From: Actinomycetes bacterium
GTDB lineage: Bacteria > Actinomycetota > Acidimicrobiia > Spongiisociales > UBA4744
Reading direction: 5' to 3'
Assembly (NCBI GenBank): GCA_024641205.1
Contig: JAHEDM010000179.1
Location: 1 to 5,943 of the forward strand
Length of the DNA: 5,943 nucleotides
In this document: in pieces, positions 5,140-5,943 of the stretch
How the letters are laid out: each line of letters opens with the position of its first letter
Position numbering within the stretch: position 1 is the stretch's first letter
Made by a program: the position numbers and the translations under genes
The notes under the pieces: model-generated
What the model saw: only the letters and a program-made list of their open reading frames with translations
Told to the model about the DNA's origin: nothing
The model's database searches: none

Positions 5140-5325
5140 GTGCCATCAGCCAACGATTGCCCGCACTGCGCAGCCCGGGACTCGGTTCGTCTCGAAAGCG
5201 GCGAATACTTCTGTCCCTGGTGCCTGAACACCTGGACGATCTCCGGTGACCTGATCCTCGATCAGCAACCCGGCCGGGCACAAGACTTTCTCGAGGAGTT
5301 GGCCCGGGCCTTCGAACAGGACTGA
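5140..5325 (+). CDS. Small zinc-ribbon protein of unknown function
   Basis: A predicted 61-aa protein. CPHC (Cys7, Cys10) and CPWC (Cys25, Cys28) form a classic four-cysteine zinc ribbon with a 14-residue gap, followed by a short acidic helix-like tail ending FLEELARAFEQD. Such small ribbons occur in many unrelated proteins (nucleic-acid binding, protein contacts), so I assign no function. The GTG at 5140 is chosen because the ribbon begins six residues later; there is no Shine-Dalgarno, and a poor -10 (CAGAAT) 8 nt upstream would allow leaderless expression. An in-frame TTG at 5107 would add 11 residues. The frame stays open far upstream inside the acyltransferase gene, where it is only a shadow. 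A long hairpin begins 7 nt after the stop. Confidence 0.7.
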   Translation: MPSANDCPHCAARDSVRLESGEYFCPWCLNTWTISGDLILDQQPGRAQDFLEELARAFEQD

Positions 5326-5331
5326 CCCTTT

Positions 5332-5386
5332 CCCGTTCTTGCGTGACTTCGCTGCACTATGCGCACGGAACTCACGCCAGAACGGG
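5332..5386 (+). terminator. Long imperfect hairpin between zinc-ribbon and XRE genes
   Basis: CCCGTTCTTGCGTGA (5332-5346) pairs with TCACGCCAGAACGGG (5372-5386): 14 of 15 positions match, the exception being T5340 against C5378. The 25-base loop between the arms can form further short pairs. The hairpin follows the zinc-ribbon stop at 5325 and ends before the -35 box at 5397, so a transcription terminator is the simplest reading. The T run after it is poor (GTTACTCTGCTT), and a regulatory role for the next promoter is possible. Confidence 0.55.
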
Positions 5387-5396
5387 GTTACTCTGC

Positions 5397-5425
5397 TTGC
5401 AATAGTTAGCACTTCGCAATATACT
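5397..5425 (+). promoter_or_regulatory. Sigma70-type promoter of the XRE regulator gene
   Basis: TTGCAA (-35, 5397-5402) and TATACT (-10, 5420-5425) are separated by 17 bp, close to the primary sigma-factor consensus. The GTG start at 5433 lies 7 nt after the -10 box, so the transcript is probably leaderless. This is the best-formed promoter in the window. Confidence 0.8.
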
Positions 5426-5430
5426 GCTAA
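5406..5430. promoter_or_regulatory. Inverted repeat overlapping the -10 box, likely operator
   Basis: TTAGCA (5406-5411) and TGCTAA (5425-5430) are exact inverted copies separated by 13 bases, with centres 19 bases apart. They bracket the -10 hexamer. The location just before an XRE regulator gene suggests a dimer-binding site for self-repression. This is an inference from position and symmetry. Confidence 0.5.
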
Positions 5431-5432
5431 GG

Positions 5433-5807
5433 GTGACCATAGACGACACGACCGAAGAGAAGAAAGGTGCCGACCTCGGCGCCTTCATCAGGCAGCAACG
5501 CGAGCGGGCCAATATCTCGCTCCGGAAGCTGGCCGACAAGGCAGGGATTTCTAACCCCTACCTGAGCCAGATCGAGCGGGGCCTTCGCAAGCCGTCTGCC
5601 GAGATTCTCAAGTCGATCGCCCGGGGCCTCTCCATCCAGGCCGAGTCGCTCTACTCGAGGGCCGGACTGCTGGAAGACGGATTCAGTCCGCCCACCGTCG
5701 TCGAGGCCATAGAAACGGACCAACAATTGAACCAAAGACAAAAACAAGTGCTTCTCGATATCTACCGAACATTTGTTCAATCGGGAGCAAAGGAGGAAAC
5801 GGAATGA
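5433..5807 (+). CDS. XRE/Cro-CI family helix-turn-helix regulator (Rv0474-like)
   Basis: A 124-aa cytosolic DNA-binding protein. After a polar N-terminus, the HTH_3 domain spans about residues 15-73. It contains LRKLADKAGISNPYLSQIER (30-49) with its turn and recognition helix, and then GLRKPSAEILKSIARGL. The C-terminal part includes SLYSRAGLLE and, near the end, RQKQVLLDIYRTFVQ. Both the domain and the tail segment recall the mycobacterial regulator Rv0474, which lies next to hbhA (Rv0475). The GTG at 5433 is set by the promoter 7 nt upstream (leaderless) and by the absence of any other start before the HTH; AAGG at 5429-5432 is too close to act as a normal ribosome site. The TGA stop overlaps the ATG of the next gene as ATGA, so the pair is co-translated. 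It probably represses its own promoter through the inverted repeat at 5406-5430. Confidence 0.94.
   Translation: MTIDDTTEEKKGADLGAFIRQQRERANISLRKLADKAGISNPYLSQIERGLRKPSAEILKSIARGLSIQAESLYSRAGLLEDGFSPPTVVEAIETDQQLNQRQKQVLLDIYRTFVQSGAKEETE
5791..5796 (+). promoter_or_regulatory. Strong Shine-Dalgarno for the HbhA-like gene
   Basis: AGGAGG at 5791-5796, 7 nt before the ATG at 5804, inside the last codons of the XRE gene. It suggests that the second gene is made in greater amount than the leaderless regulator. Confidence 0.8.
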
Positions 5808-5943
5808 TTGTCGATAACACCAAGAAGGTGTTCTATGCCGCGGTGGGCGTACCCGTCGTGACAACTCGCAAGCTGTCGGAGCGGGTCACAAAAATGAGCA
5901 GCCGGCTCACCAAAGATTACGACGTCTGGGCCGAGGAGGGCGA
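5804..5943 (+). CDS. N-terminal part of a probable HbhA-like (heparin-binding haemagglutinin-like) protein, runs off window
   Basis: 46 complete codons are visible, starting MIVDNTKKVFYAAVGVPVV and continuing with a polar, charged helix-like segment (TRKLSERVTKMSSRLTKDYD). No signal peptide is evident. The short apolar stretch FYAAVGVPVV followed by a charged helix, and the position directly after an Rv0474-like regulator, resemble the mycobacterial Rv0474-hbhA pair. HbhA is a coiled-coil, Lys-rich-tailed protein linked to adhesion and to intracellular lipid inclusions. The diagnostic coiled coil and Lys/Ala/Pro tail lie beyond the window, so the identification rests mainly on context. Translation starts from a strong Shine-Dalgarno and overlaps the XRE stop by ATGA. 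Confidence 0.6.
   Translation, partial: MIVDNTKKVFYAAVGVPVVTTRKLSERVTKMSSRLTKDYDVWAEEG

Noticed and set aside
5427..5864. 145-codon minus-strand open frame over the XRE gene
   Set aside because: It is antisense to a convincing helix-turn-helix gene with its own promoter; it is a codon-usage shadow.

Overview
The window is GC-rich, gene-dense DNA that looks like an actinobacterium outside the best-studied genera, possibly Acidimicrobiia or a relative; that placement is an inference. It rests on two gene pairs that resemble conserved actinobacterial pairs. The epimerase/acyltransferase pair resembles Mycobacterium tuberculosis Rv0501-Rv0502, and the XRE regulator/HbhA-like pair resembles Rv0474-Rv0475. 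Further support comes from GTG starts and from start codons 6-7 nt behind a TANNNT -10 box, the arrangement of leaderless transcripts.

Layout. Positions 1-100 hold the 3' end of an unidentified + strand gene. A convergent intergenic region (101-290) follows, with a perfect 14-bp hairpin terminator and several copies of a GTGGAAA heptad. A minus-strand aromatic amino acid operon then runs from 2720 down to 291: an 85-aa protein of unknown function, a 34-aa ORF with a strong Shine-Dalgarno, a class I DAHP synthase (aroF) and a prephenate dehydrogenase with a C-terminal ACT domain (tyrA). The 34-aa ORF overlaps aroF by ATGA and the aroF-tyrA gap is 4 nt, so translation looks coupled along the operon. 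The first and a late step of tyrosine synthesis are therefore made together, each with a likely regulatory domain.

A divergent promoter region (2721-2873) separates this operon from a + strand pair: an atypical SDR/epimerase-like protein and, 5 nt later, a lysophospholipid-acyltransferase-like protein carrying an N-terminal Rho_N/SAP-like segment and a Cys3His motif. Next come a palindrome and an inverted repeat, a 61-aa zinc-ribbon protein, a long imperfect hairpin, and a well-formed sigma70-type promoter with an overlapping inverted repeat. That promoter drives an XRE regulator and, through an ATGA overlap, the 5' end of a probable HbhA-like protein that runs off the window.

Most of the window is core metabolism and envelope-related genes. 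I see no phage, transposon, CRISPR, rRNA or tRNA. The least ordinary items are the 34-aa coupled ORF before aroF, the Glu-to-Asp change at a DAHP synthase metal ligand, the three-part acyltransferase, the repeated leaderless architecture, and the heptad repeats around the first terminator.
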